64,000 nt of DNA from Verrucomicrobiota bacterium. Lineage in GTDB: Bacteria > Verrucomicrobiota > Verrucomicrobiia > Limisphaerales > JADJPG01. The stretch is from positions 186,001 through 250,000 of the forward strand of contig JADJPG010000001.1 of assembly GCA_016713365.1 (NCBI GenBank), in the 5' to 3' direction. Positions within the stretch are counted from its first letter, which is position 1. Each line of letters begins with the position of its first letter. Positions 1 to 8,941 of this stretch are shown here, piece by piece. The notes under the pieces were generated by a model. It had not been told where the DNA came from. It did not search any database and worked only from the letters and a program-made list of their open reading frames with translations. Both the position numbers and the translations under genes were made by a program.

Positions 1-2
1 GT

Positions 3-1133
3 CGCTTGCAACAGTTCATGCTGGGCAGCAACCCCGCGACCCTGCCGGGAACTTTGGAAATCTGCTGGCACCCCAAGCACGCAGCCGGTGGCGACCTGGT
101 CAACGTGTTCAGCCTCGGACCAGAGCGCCTGTTGGTGGTCGTCGCCGATGTTTCCGGTCACGATCTAAAAGCCGGATTCATCTCGGCCTTTTTTCAGGGA
201 GTCGTTCGCGGCATGATCGAGAAGGGAACACCGATCAACGAAGTGTTCTCCTACTTCAACCGTTTCCTACTCCGCGAGTGGAGCGGACAGAACAATCCCT
301 CCTCCCAGTTCGATGTCTCCGCATCGGTCTCCGCCTGCGCGTTCGATATCGATTTCGCATCGGAACACTTCTCCGTTTGGAACAGCGGGTTTCCGATTCC
401 GATCTTTACCGACAGCCTGGGAAAATTGCGCCGCTGCGGAGAAAGTGCCAGCCATCCGCTGGGCTGGTTTGATGACGACTCCGCGACATTGTTTGAACAA
501 GATGTTGAACAAGGTGGATTCGCCTATGCGTGGACCGACGGCCTCGAGGACCTTGCCGGCCAGCTGGAGATCAGCCCGATGAGCCTCGCCGAATCGTTGC
601 TCAAAGCCCGAAGGGACGGAGTCACGCCAGCGTTCCTCAAAGACTGCGGCGATGACATCCTCGTGGTGCGCATCAATCTCATGCCGAAAGGAACCGAGCC
701 GGGCGCTTTCCAGCCCCTGCTCTTCGAAGAATATTTCAGCGCGCACGGCCCCCGCATCGATCAGCTCCAATCCCAGTGGGAACGCAGCCTCCAAACAGCG
801 ATCCCCGCCATCCCGGAATCGAAGATGTTCGACCTGCTCCTCTGTTCGCGCGAGGCCGTGATCAACGGAATCAAGTACGGCTGCGCCGCCAATCCGAATC
901 AGCCGTGCTCGTACGAAATCACTTATCAGCCGGAGTCACAGATTGTCCGTGTCAGCATCAACGATCCCGGCCCCGGCCACGCGTTCGACTGGTCGAGATA
1001 CGAAAAGGCCGCGGAGGAACAGCTCCTCGACGCACACCGCGGACTGATCCTGATGAACCGCCTGCCCAGCAGGACGATGATCGAACGTGGCGGAGCAAGC
1101 GTCATCATGGATTTCGACCTCAAACAACCGTGA
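3..1133 (+). CDS. SpoIIE-type PP2C phosphatase fused to anti-sigma-like ATPase (5' partial)
   Basis: The frame is open at the left edge of the window, so the N-terminus is missing; the TTG at 6 is unlikely to be the true start. The visible part opens with an RsbU/SpoIIE serine phosphatase domain (about residues 15-225) with the metal-binding signatures GGD and DVSGHD. A C-terminal HATPase_c_2 domain like SpoIIAB/RsbW follows (about 240-375), with an N-box-like EAVINGIKYG and a DPGPG loop. In such regulators the phosphatase dephosphorylates a STAS protein and the ATPase part can act as its kinase or binding partner. The STAS gene 70 bp downstream fits a partner-switching pair. Many relatives carry an N-terminal receiver domain, which may lie upstream of the window. 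Confidence 0.85.
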   Translation, partial: RLQQFMLGSNPATLPGTLEICWHPKHAAGGDLVNVFSLGPERLLVVVADVSGHDLKAGFISAFFQGVVRGMIEKGTPINEVFSYFNRFLLREWSGQNNPSSQFDVSASVSACAFDIDFASEHFSVWNSGFPIPIFTDSLGKLRRCGESASHPLGWFDDDSATLFEQDVEQGGFAYAWTDGLEDLAGQLEISPMSLAESLLKARRDGVTPAFLKDCGDDILVVRINLMPKGTEPGAFQPLLFEEYFSAHGPRIDQLQSQWERSLQTAIPAIPESKMFDLLLCSREAVINGIKYGCAANPNQPCSYEITYQPESQIVRVSINDPGPGHAFDWSRYEKAAEEQLLDAHRGLILMNRLPSRTMIERGGASVIMDFDLKQP

Positions 1134-1206
1134 GCAAGAAACGAGTCTCCAATCGACGATCATTTCGAAGAAACCTCATACGAAAACCTGTAATCCAGCC
1201 GATAGA

Positions 1207-1539
1207 ATGCCTATGAAACATGTTCTCGATACATCGACCAAAACACTGGCGCTGACCTTCCCCGGAGACATCGTCAGCACCAACGCCACCACGCTCCGCG
1301 AGGATGTTTTCAAGATCCTCGAATCCGAAACGATCGTTCGATCAGAATGGACCACTCTGGAACTCGATTTCCGTGCCGCCAACATGGTCGACTCCATAGG
1401 ACTTAACCTTCTCGTCTCCATCATCAAGTTCGCGCGCAACCGCGGCAGCAAGGTGGTCGGACATGTGGTGAACACCAATGTGCAGCGCGCGCTCTGCTTC
1501 ACCCGCCTGAACACCCAGATGGAACTGATCGCGGCGTAG
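1207..1539 (+). CDS. STAS-domain anti-anti-sigma factor
   Basis: This 110-residue protein is a single STAS domain of the SpoIIAA/RsbV type. The motif MVDSIGLNLL matches the conserved D-S-x-G-L segment whose serine is phosphorylated by the partner kinase. The start is ATG 1207 or ATG 1213; longer in-frame extensions overlap the phosphatase gene and are unlikely. It lies directly downstream of the phosphatase/ATPase gene on the same strand, so the two probably form a partner-switching module that controls a sigma factor or another output not present in this window. Confidence 0.85.
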   Translation: MPMKHVLDTSTKTLALTFPGDIVSTNATTLREDVFKILESETIVRSEWTTLELDFRAANMVDSIGLNLLVSIIKFARNRGSKVVGHVVNTNVQRALCFTRLNTQMELIAA

Positions 1540-1564
1540 CTCCCAGCCTTTCGTTCCCCAATCC

Positions 1565-1598
1565 AACCCCGACGTCCGCTCCGGCCGCCGGGGTTTTT
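1565..1598 (+). terminator. Rho-independent terminator after STAS gene
   Basis: A stem AACCCCG (1565-1571) pairs with CGGGGTT (1589-1595) and runs into TTTTT (1594-1598), just after the STAS stop codon. Confidence 0.6.
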
Positions 1599-1644
1599 GG
1601 CGTTCGGATTCGAACCGTCATTCCCCGTTCCGCTACGCGCCTGA

Positions 1645-1682
1645 AAAACAAAACTGAGTGCCGACGCGAAGTCGGCACTCAG
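1645..1682 (-). terminator. Rho-independent terminator of the leftward motility cluster
   Basis: A perfect 12-bp stem (1654-1665 with 1671-1682) closes a 5-base loop. On the minus strand it is followed by a TTTTGTTTTT tract. It lies 26 bp past the Sel1 stop codon and marks the end of the leftward cluster. Confidence 0.8.
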
Positions 1683-1708
1683 ATGCAAAGGTTCCGTTCT
1701 TAAACTCG

Positions 1709-2344
1709 CTATGCCGCAGCCTTGCCTTCCTGGACGGCCTGACGTCGTCGGGCAGCGATCTCCCCTGACCGGACTCGGAGCAGCTCCCGCGCTAATTTCT
1801 GATCTTCGATCGAAAGCGCCTCCGAGGCGCGATCCCGACTCTCCTTGGAAATCTCATCGCCGTGCGCGGCACTGAGACTGAACCAGACATAGGCATCCAC
1901 GTAACTCTGGGGAACCCCCTGTCCGTAAACCGAACACATTCCGAGGTTGAACTGAGCCACCGGATGTCCCTGCATGGCGGCCATCAGGAAATACCGGACA
2001 GCCTCCTTGTCGTTCTGGGGCACACCACGGCCGGTGGCGTAGCTGGACCCCAGACTGTTTTGCGCGCCTGGGTGGCCTTGAGCCACCGCAGCCCGGAGCC
2101 AGCGCGCCGCCTCCAGCGGATTCGCCTCCAGTCCAGCGCCGTTCAAGTAAGCTACCGCCAGCGCAAACTGGCTGTCAGCATGACCCTTCTCCGCCGCGCG
2201 CTTGAACCAAATCGCGGCTTCGTTTTCATTTTTCCCAACGCCATTGGCGTCTGCGTAGCACCTGCCCAGTGCATAGCATGCTGCTAGATCTCCACGTCCC
2301 GCCCTCTCTTGCAGCCCCAGAAGATCCTGAGGTGGCATCTTCAT
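1709..2344 (-). CDS. Sel1-repeat protein
   Basis: This 211-residue protein is made of Sel1-like (SLR) repeats, a TPR-related fold for protein-protein contacts. At least four repeats are visible between about residues 15 and 165, each with the A-x-x-x-L-G-x-x-Y / G-x-G-V / A-x-x-W-x-x-x-A-A pattern. The C-terminus is a charged helix. No signal peptide is seen, so it is probably cytoplasmic. It is the last gene before the strong terminator of the motility cluster and follows two chemoreceptors. A scaffold role in chemotaxis signalling is possible, but that rests on position only. Confidence 0.8.
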   Translation of the reverse strand: MKMPPQDLLGLQERAGRGDLAACYALGRCYADANGVGKNENEAAIWFKRAAEKGHADSQFALAVAYLNGAGLEANPLEAARWLRAAVAQGHPGAQNSLGSSYATGRGVPQNDKEAVRYFLMAAMQGHPVAQFNLGMCSVYGQGVPQSYVDAYVWFSLSAAHGDEISKESRDRASEALSIEDQKLARELLRVRSGEIAARRRQAVQEGKAAA

Positions 2345-2434
2345 ATGTTTTATTAAGTTTTAGTCATTGTTGTTCAAGGTTGGATGTCGTGTCGGGTTTA
2401 TGTCTGCTTCTGAACTGGACCTAAATGGAAGACC

Positions 2435-4159
2435 TCAAAAGTCCCGGAAGTCATTCTCGGCTGGAACCTTCCCTGCCATGGTGATCGAGGCACCTCGAGG
2501 CGGCATTGGTATCCCCTGACCTGCACCCGGCGTCGTCGTCCCTGGAGTCGAATCCTGCGACGCCACCGTGTGGCTCGAGGTTGGACTCCGGCGCGGACCC
2601 GGTCCGGCAGATGGCTGCTTGGCGCTCATGTTTTTTGCGAGCTCTTCAGCCGCCGGACGACCGGTCATCAAGGATTTCAACTCGCCCACGGTCTGTCGCA
2701 GCGACACCGCCTGCGCACTCAATTCCTGGGAAGCCGCAGCGCTTTCCTCGGCCGTCGCCGCTGTCGTTTGTGTCGTTCTGTCGATCTGAGAAACGGCCAT
2801 GTTGATCTGCTCCACGCCCGCGTTCTGCTCGCGAGAAGCATCTGCCACCTGCGCCATCATCCCGTCGAGCTGACGGATCTGGGTGACGATCTCCTCAAGG
2901 CTGGCCCCGACGGCGGTCGCCTTGGCGGTCACCGCCATGGAACTCTCGGCCACCTTCTCGCTCACGCGGACTCCCTCCTCGCCCTTGCGCAGCGAATCCT
3001 CAATCTTGTCCGCCGTCTCCCGCGCCGCCTTCGCGCTGCGTTGCGCGAGATTCCGCACCTCATCCGCGACCACCGCAAATCCAAGTCCCGCCTCACCCGC
3101 TCGGGCAGCCTCCACCGCAGCGTTCAGCGCGAGAATATTCGTCTGGAACGCAATCTCATCAATCGTCTTCACGATCTTCGAAACCTCCTGGCCGGAAATC
3201 TGAATCGCGCCGATCGCCGCGCGCATCTCGTTCGTCGATTCCTGAATGCCGGCAATTGCATCGCTCATGTGCTTCACATTCTCCACGCCGCCATCCGCGA
3301 CCCTACGCGCATGGTTCGCCGCGGACTTGGCGCTCAGCACATTCTCGGCATTGCGGGAAGTCATGCTCGACATCTCTTCCAGTGACGCGCTCGTTTCCTC
3401 CAGTGATGCCGCCTGTTCGCTCGCACTTTCGGCGAGGCTCTGGCTGGCCTTCGCGACTTGCGCCGAGGCTGTCGCGGTTTGATCAGAGCCCTCGTGAACG
3501 GTGTCGGCGATGCGGTTCAGCGTGCGAGTGACCTTGCGCACTGTCGCCCAGCCAAACCCCGCACCAGACGCCACACCGACCACCAGCACCAGGGCGGAAA
3601 GCAACAACGCAGTCTGGTACCGTTGGTGGGCCACGGTGTACTCTTCCTTCGCCACCCGCAGCTGAAGGGAGACCAGTTCCGTAATCTTGGCGCTGATCGG
3701 ATCAATCTGATCGTAAAGCGGTCCATCAAATTCGCCCATCGTTCCCTGCAACTTGCCCGTCTTCCCGGTGAGATGCTTGCGCAACCGGTTGACGGCTTCG
3801 TCGGCCGACACAAACAACGCCTTCGCCTCGCCCGCCAGCTTGCTCTCCTCCGGAGTGAGCATGGTAGCCATGTAGGCGTTCCAGTTCTTCTGAATGTTCT
3901 CACTGGCGGTAACCACTCCCTTGAGCGTCTCCTCCGCGGTCATGATGCCGGCATTCGCCTTGTTCACCGCATCGATGATGGCGACGGCGTAGTCATCCGC
4001 GATGGCCTTCAACTGCTCCAAAGGAACGACGCGGTCTTTATACACCGTCTCCAGCCCGGCGTTCGTTTGCCGGATTCCATTGATACCAATCACGCCGATC
4101 ACCACAGCGACGACGGACAAGATTGCGCTCACCAAGTTGAGTTTTGCTTTCAATGTCAT
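2435..4159 (-). CDS. Methyl-accepting chemotaxis protein
   Basis: This is a chemoreceptor of about 574 residues. ATG 4159 is preferred because GGGAG sits about 11 bases upstream; longer forms lack a good site. The layout is an N-terminal membrane segment, a periplasmic four-helix-type sensor (4HB_MCP-like, about 35-185), a second membrane segment (about 185-210), then the signalling domain. The tip is typical, with IDEIAFQTNILALNAAVEAA and EAGLGFAVVADEVRNLA. No clear HAMP was recognised. A proline/threonine-rich tail ends in DFRDF, resembling a CheR/CheB-tethering pentapeptide. It is paralogous to the receptor just upstream in the same operon. Confidence 0.95.
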   Translation of the reverse strand: MTLKAKLNLVSAILSVVAVVIGVIGINGIRQTNAGLETVYKDRVVPLEQLKAIADDYAVAIIDAVNKANAGIMTAEETLKGVVTASENIQKNWNAYMATMLTPEESKLAGEAKALFVSADEAVNRLRKHLTGKTGKLQGTMGEFDGPLYDQIDPISAKITELVSLQLRVAKEEYTVAHQRYQTALLLSALVLVVGVASGAGFGWATVRKVTRTLNRIADTVHEGSDQTATASAQVAKASQSLAESASEQAASLEETSASLEEMSSMTSRNAENVLSAKSAANHARRVADGGVENVKHMSDAIAGIQESTNEMRAAIGAIQISGQEVSKIVKTIDEIAFQTNILALNAAVEAARAGEAGLGFAVVADEVRNLAQRSAKAARETADKIEDSLRKGEEGVRVSEKVAESSMAVTAKATAVGASLEEIVTQIRQLDGMMAQVADASREQNAGVEQINMAVSQIDRTTQTTAATAEESAAASQELSAQAVSLRQTVGELKSLMTGRPAAEELAKNMSAKQPSAGPGPRRSPTSSHTVASQDSTPGTTTPGAGQGIPMPPRGASITMAGKVPAENDFRDF

Positions 4160-4279
4160 AACCAATAGAACTCCCATCAATTCTTGCTCTTTTTCGTTGT
4201 CTAACGTGAATTCCACGCGCCCGTCGATTCGATTCCTCACTGGAGGTGAATCACACGCGGCAACGACCGGATCAGCGGA

Positions 4280-5998
4280 TCAGAAGTCCCGAAAATCTCC
4301 TGGAGTCGGTGGGGACTTCGGTTCCGACGCACCACTGACACGACTCTGGACCGCCGACGGCGTGGGCACCTTTGCTGGAGCGTGGAACGTAGTCACCGGA
4401 CGTTTCTGCGCCGCTTGAACCTTGGGCCGTTGAACGGCATGAGGAACCGGTGTCGACGACAACTCCGTGACCGCTTCACCACGCACGAGGGACATCAGCT
4501 CATTCACCGCCTGATTCATGGACTCAGCCTGCGCGCTCAGCTCCGTTGCCGCGCTCGCGCTTTCCTCCGCGCCAGCCGCGTTGCCCTGGGTGACCTTGTC
4601 CATCTGGCCTACCGCCATGTTGATTTGGGAAACGCCCTCGCTCTGTTCGGCGGTCGCGTTGGCGATCTGGGACAACGTCTCATCCACCTGGCGAACCTTC
4701 TCACCGATGGCGCCGAGACTTTCCTCCACACCGCGCACCTTGGACTGCACGTCCTGCAAGTGCTGCGCGACGCGCTGGCTCACCTCCACGCCCTTCTGGC
4801 TCTTCTGGAGGGACTCCGTGATCTTGTCCGTTGTTTCCTTCGCAGCGTTCGCACTGCGCTGCGCGAGATTGCGCACCTCATCTGCGACCACGGCGAAACC
4901 CAGTCCCGCCTCGCCCGCACGGGCCGCTTCGACGGCGGCGTTGAGCGCGAGAATGTTCGTCTGGAACGCGATCTCGTCGATCGTCTTCACAATCTTCGCG
5001 ACCTCACGGCTGGCGACGCTGATGCCATCCACCGCGGCGCACATCTCGCGGCCGCTGGCTTGAATCTCTTCGATGGCCTGCCCCATCACCCGAATGCTGG
5101 TCACCCCGGCGTCCGCCGCACCGCGGGCTTCGTCGCCCAGCTGCTTGGCTCGTTGGGTGCCTTCCGTATTGCGGGATGCCATGCTGGCAAGCTCTTCGAG
5201 CGAAGCACTCGTTTCCTCCAACGACGCCGCCTGCTCGCTGGCTCCTTCCGCGAGGGACTGGCTCGAGGTCGAAATTTCCTCCGCCGCCAGATGCGTCTGC
5301 TTGGCGCTCTCGGCCAGAGTCTCTGACACACGTTGAATCGGCTGCACGATCGAGCGAAGGAGCAGACGCACAAGGACGATGCCCACCAATGCGCTTAACA
5401 GCCCGGCCACCAAGGTTGCATTGGAGAGGAACGTCACCTGACTTTGAATTGCCGTGAGCGAGTCGAAGAACTCGGCGCTCTGAGTATCGGCCAGAGATTT
5501 CAAGTCGTTGTGCAGTTCCTCCGCCGCAGCATCGAACTCCGCCATCAGCTTGTTACCCGCGGCGGGACCACCTGCGACGTACGCGGCGGCCATGTTGGTG
5601 CCCACCCGATAGTAATTCGCGAAATCCGCTTCCAGCTTGCTCACCGCCTGAAGCTGCTCGGATTCCTTTTCACGCTCGAACATCTGGCGAAAACTGGCCA
5701 ATGCCTCCAGAAACGCGGCGCGGCGTTCCTCCGCCTCCTTGAAGCCGCCGTCGAGTCCGTCCTGTCCCCGTGTGGCCGAGATGTCCTGCAGGAACTGCTG
5801 CACCTGCGCCACATCCAGCTTCATCTGCCAGCCCAGCGAGTAGTAGACGGACGACTCCTTTTGAGTGAGCTCCACTTTCGCCTTCACCGAGCGCGTCACA
5901 AAGACCAGCGCGCACGTAAGAGTTAGCAAGACGGCCAGTGGAATGGCCTGCGAAATGACGAGCTTCGCGGCGAGCGTCAATTTGCGATTGGATGTCAT
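4280..5998 (-). CDS. Methyl-accepting chemotaxis protein
   Basis: This second chemoreceptor has about 572 residues from ATG 5998; an in-frame TTG at 6010 with GGGAA four bases upstream is an alternative start. It has an N-terminal membrane helix, a helical periplasmic sensor, a second membrane segment near residues 180-205, and a signalling domain with the same tip sequence as its neighbour. A proline-rich linker ends in GDFRDF. Sensor regions differ between the two receptors while the tips are nearly identical, so they probably sense different inputs and feed the same CheA/CheW array encoded immediately upstream. Confidence 0.95.
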   Translation of the reverse strand: MTSNRKLTLAAKLVISQAIPLAVLLTLTCALVFVTRSVKAKVELTQKESSVYYSLGWQMKLDVAQVQQFLQDISATRGQDGLDGGFKEAEERRAAFLEALASFRQMFEREKESEQLQAVSKLEADFANYYRVGTNMAAAYVAGGPAAGNKLMAEFDAAAEELHNDLKSLADTQSAEFFDSLTAIQSQVTFLSNATLVAGLLSALVGIVLVRLLLRSIVQPIQRVSETLAESAKQTHLAAEEISTSSQSLAEGASEQAASLEETSASLEELASMASRNTEGTQRAKQLGDEARGAADAGVTSIRVMGQAIEEIQASGREMCAAVDGISVASREVAKIVKTIDEIAFQTNILALNAAVEAARAGEAGLGFAVVADEVRNLAQRSANAAKETTDKITESLQKSQKGVEVSQRVAQHLQDVQSKVRGVEESLGAIGEKVRQVDETLSQIANATAEQSEGVSQINMAVGQMDKVTQGNAAGAEESASAATELSAQAESMNQAVNELMSLVRGEAVTELSSTPVPHAVQRPKVQAAQKRPVTTFHAPAKVPTPSAVQSRVSGASEPKSPPTPGDFRDF

Positions 5999-6044
5999 GT
6001 GGTAATTCAAATTGTTCCCGTGAAAATGCCCCTTATTCCCCTTG

Positions 6045-6569
6045 TTACGCCGCCTGCGCCGCCTGAGTCAGCTGCTCCAGCGTCTCGGACGTGAGCAGGC
6101 GATCAATGTCGAGCAGGGTCTTCACCTTGCCCCGAATCTTGGCCATGCCGAGGATGTAGTCCGTATCCAGCTTGGATCCGAAGTCTGGTGTCGGCTCGAT
6201 CTCGTTGGACGCGAAGTTCGTGACTTCCTCCACGCCGTCCACGATGAAGCCCATGAACGCCGAACCGCCACTCAGAGTCCGCACCTGCACCACTACAATG
6301 CACGTCCGCTCGGAAGACTCCGCGTGGGCGAGCCCAAACTTGATTCGGAGATCAACGATCGGCACGACCTTGCCGCGCAGGTTGATCACGCCTTTGACAT
6401 AAGGCGGCATCTGCGGGACCGACGTGATGTCCATCAAACGGATGATCTCACGGACCTTCAGCACACTGATCCCGTAGGATTCGTGGCCGAGGACGAACGT
6501 CAGATACTTGCCGGCGTTGGCATTGGTCGTGGTCGAGGATGTTTGCGGTTCCAGTGTTGAGGTAGCCAT
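6045..6569 (-). CDS. cheW: Chemotaxis adaptor CheW
   Basis: This protein of about 174 residues is a single CheW domain (about 25-165) after a short Thr/Ser/Asn-rich leader. Conserved segments include YLTFVLGHESYGI, the VPQMPPYVKGVINLRGKVVP region and ILGMAKIRGKVKTLLDIDRLL. CheW links receptors to the CheA kinase in the polar array. It sits between cheA and two receptors on the same strand, the usual order. The start is taken at the second Met of a GTG-CAT-ATG run. Confidence 0.95.
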   Translation of the reverse strand: MATSTLEPQTSSTTTNANAGKYLTFVLGHESYGISVLKVREIIRLMDITSVPQMPPYVKGVINLRGKVVPIVDLRIKFGLAHAESSERTCIVVVQVRTLSGGSAFMGFIVDGVEEVTNFASNEIEPTPDFGSKLDTDYILGMAKIRGKVKTLLDIDRLLTSETLEQLTQAAQAA

Positions 6570-6619
6570 ATGCACTTAGTTCGAAGTTAAAGTTGGGTCA
6601 GTATTTGGGTTCCGGAAGA

Positions 6620-7951
6620 TCACGCCGCCTTGGTCGCCTGGGATTCGGTCCTGAGCTTCACGAGCGAATTCACGTCGAGAATCAGGCCGACGCGGCCATC
6701 TCCGAGAATTGCGCCACCAGCGAGCGACGGATTGCGTTTGAAGGTTTCGCCGAGGCTCTTGATCACAACCTCCTGCTTGCCCAGCAGACGATCCACTTGC
6801 ACACAGCGATCCGCCCCGTCGGCCTCCACCACCACCACAATGCTCTGGGTGGGATCCTTGGATTCCGGCGCGACATCGAAATGATCATAGAGTCGCAGCA
6901 GCGGACTGAGCCGTCCGCGCACATTCACCATTTCGCCGCGCTCATGAACGGTGGAAAGCATGTCCTGCGTGGGGCGGAAGGATTCCCGGACAGACAACGT
7001 CGGCAGAATGTAACGCTCCGTGCCCACACTGACGACGAGACCATCGATGATCGCCAGAGTCAGCGGCAGCGAGATTGTGAAGACCGATCCGTGACCAAGT
7101 GTCGACGAGATGTCGATCTTGCCACGCAGCTTGTCGATGTTCTTCCGGACGACGTCCATGCCGACGCCGCGGCCGGAGATGTCCGTGATCACCGCCGCCG
7201 TAGAGAAACCCGGCGCAAAAATCAGATTGAAAATCTCCTTCTCCGAAAGCTGTTCCCCGGCCTTGATGATGCCCTTCTCAATCGCCTTTGCGACGAGGCG
7301 ATCCTTGTTCAATCCGGCACCGTCGTCCTTGATTTCAATGACGATGTTGCCGCCCTGATGGAACGCGCGCAGTTGGACCGTGCCCGAGGCAGGCTTGCCC
7401 TTCGCCACACGAACATCCGGCGGTTCGATCCCGTGGTCGACGGAATTGCGCACCATGTGAATCAGTGGGTCGCTGATCTCCTCCACGATCGTTCGATCCA
7501 GTTCCGTGTCCTCGCCCTCCAACACAAGTTCCGCCTGCTTGCCGATCTTCGCCGCGGTGTCGCGGACCAGACGAGTCATCTTCTGGAACGTCGCGCGAAT
7601 CGGCACCATGCGCATCGACATCGCCGTGCGCTGAAGATCATTTGTGATGCGTCCCAACTGCGCGAGATTTCGCGCCAGCTTCTGGCTCTGGAGTGACGCG
7701 AGATCCTTGTCTTGCGCGATGAGCGACTGGGCGATCACCATCTCGCCAACGAGATCCACCAGACTGTCCAGCTTCTGCGTGTCGACCTTCACCACGGCGT
7801 TCGCGCCGGATTTTGCCGCACCGGAATCCTTGTGCGCCGCCGCCTCAGCTTTCGCCGGCGTGGGTTTGGAAGGTTCAGTGGAAGCAGCAGTTGTTGCGGC
7901 GGCGGGCGGCAGCGGCACCGCAGCAACCGGGAGCCGCCGCAGCCGGTGCAC
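6620..7951 (-). CDS. cheA: Chemotaxis histidine kinase CheA, C-terminal part (frameshifted)
   Basis: This piece carries the P3 dimerisation helices (KLDSLVDLVGEMVIAQ), the P4 ATPase and the P5 CheW-like domain. P4 shows the N-box HMVRNSVDHGIEPP, the G1 box DDGAGL and the G2 box GRGVGMDVV. The true coding begins near 7930, where it is separated from the phosphotransfer half by one extra base; the first residues of this open frame are out of frame. Joined, the two halves span 2,251 bases, exactly one more than a multiple of three. Autophosphorylation by P4 onto the P1 histidine would drive response regulators; no cheY, cheB or cheR was found in this window. Confidence 0.9.
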   Translation of the reverse strand: MHRLRRLPVAAVPLPPAAATTAASTEPSKPTPAKAEAAAHKDSGAAKSGANAVVKVDTQKLDSLVDLVGEMVIAQSLIAQDKDLASLQSQKLARNLAQLGRITNDLQRTAMSMRMVPIRATFQKMTRLVRDTAAKIGKQAELVLEGEDTELDRTIVEEISDPLIHMVRNSVDHGIEPPDVRVAKGKPASGTVQLRAFHQGGNIVIEIKDDGAGLNKDRLVAKAIEKGIIKAGEQLSEKEIFNLIFAPGFSTAAVITDISGRGVGMDVVRKNIDKLRGKIDISSTLGHGSVFTISLPLTLAIIDGLVVSVGTERYILPTLSVRESFRPTQDMLSTVHERGEMVNVRGRLSPLLRLYDHFDVAPESKDPTQSIVVVVEADGADRCVQVDRLLGKQEVVIKSLGETFKRNPSLAGGAILGDGRVGLILDVNSLVKLRTESQATKAA

Positions 7952-8870
7952 TCGCAGGCGCTGGGACTGGCGCGGGAGTCGCCGGAGCGGCGGGAGCCGG
8001 CTTCGCGCTGGTGGATGCCGCCTCGGGATTGTGCAGGAAAGTCCGAACGCGAACGAGCAACGCCTGCGCCGGAACCACGATCGGGCCGGCCGGCTTGCTG
8101 CCGGAGATCTGCTGGGTCATCTCCGCGATGAATTTCTTCAACGTATCACCGCCCTCGAGAATCACGTTGATGATGTCCGAGTTGACGGTGAGCTTGTGAT
8201 TCCGCGCGAGGTCGAGCAGCGATTCCAGCTCGTGCGCGAGATTCTTCATCGGGATCAAATTCAGGAAACCGGAACCTCCCTTGAACGTGTGGAACGCGCG
8301 GAAGATGGAGTTCAGCGTATCGGCGTCGGTTGGATTCTCCTCCAGGGTCAACACGCCCAGCTCGATGTTTTGCAGATGTTCGCCCGATTCGTTGATGAAC
8401 TCACGCAGCAGTTCACCATCGCTCTCGATGTTCATCTCCAACGCTTCCTCTGGCGGAAGACCAGCGGGAACAGACGAAGTGGCCGACGGCGCTGCGGTCG
8501 CGGTCGCGGCCGGAGCGGCAGGTTGCGCCGTTGCCGACGCGGCAGGCAGTGGAGGCAACGCCTTGTTGGCCAGGGCCAGCGTGAGCGCATGCTGCATCCA
8601 GTTCACCCACACACGAAGTTGCTCAACGATGTCCGCGTCGAAGGCGGCCTTCTCAAACGCGGCATCCACGAGAGTCCGCGCGCGGGCGATCGCCTGCGGC
8701 AGTGGTGACAGCAGCGGCGAGTTGGCGCCGATCTCCTCCATCTCGGTGAGCAATGAGTTGACGGGGAGCAACCCATCGTCTCGACCGGGGGTTGCGTAGA
8801 CGAGTTCCACCGCCACTTTCTCGGTAATTTGTGAGAGGGCAGCCAGGTAGTTCGAAGTCGGTTCAGGCAT
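7875..8870 (-). CDS. cheA: Chemotaxis histidine kinase CheA, N-terminal HPt part (frameshifted)
   Basis: This is the front half of the same cheA. Residues about 1-110 form a helical domain I do not recognise. An Ala/Pro-rich linker follows, then the P1/HPt domain (about 145-260) with the phospho-acceptor motif AFHTFKGGSGFL, then a second Ala/Pro-rich linker in which the frame is lost. Deleting one C of the CCC corresponding to GGG at 7929-7931 joins this frame smoothly to the kinase half and gives a protein of about 749 residues. The last roughly 18 residues before the stop, rich in Cys and Arg, are therefore artefactual. No P2 domain is evident. Confidence 0.88.
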   Translation of the reverse strand: MPEPTSNYLAALSQITEKVAVELVYATPGRDDGLLPVNSLLTEMEEIGANSPLLSPLPQAIARARTLVDAAFEKAAFDADIVEQLRVWVNWMQHALTLALANKALPPLPAASATAQPAAPAATATAAPSATSSVPAGLPPEEALEMNIESDGELLREFINESGEHLQNIELGVLTLEENPTDADTLNSIFRAFHTFKGGSGFLNLIPMKNLAHELESLLDLARNHKLTVNSDIINVILEGGDTLKKFIAEMTQQISGSKPAGPIVVPAQALLVRVRTFLHNPEAASTSAKPAPAAPATPAPVPAPASAPAAAAPGCCGAAAARRRNNCCFH

Positions 8871-8941
8871 GTTCGTTCGCTATTGTTCGATCCATCGTCA
8901 CCATCAGTGCTCCACGCTTAATCGGTGGATGCATGAATGCC

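Noticed and set aside
4382..5326. Rightward open frame of about 314 codons
   Set aside because: It is antisense to the second chemoreceptor; its Leu/Arg/His-rich sequence reflects the opposite strand.
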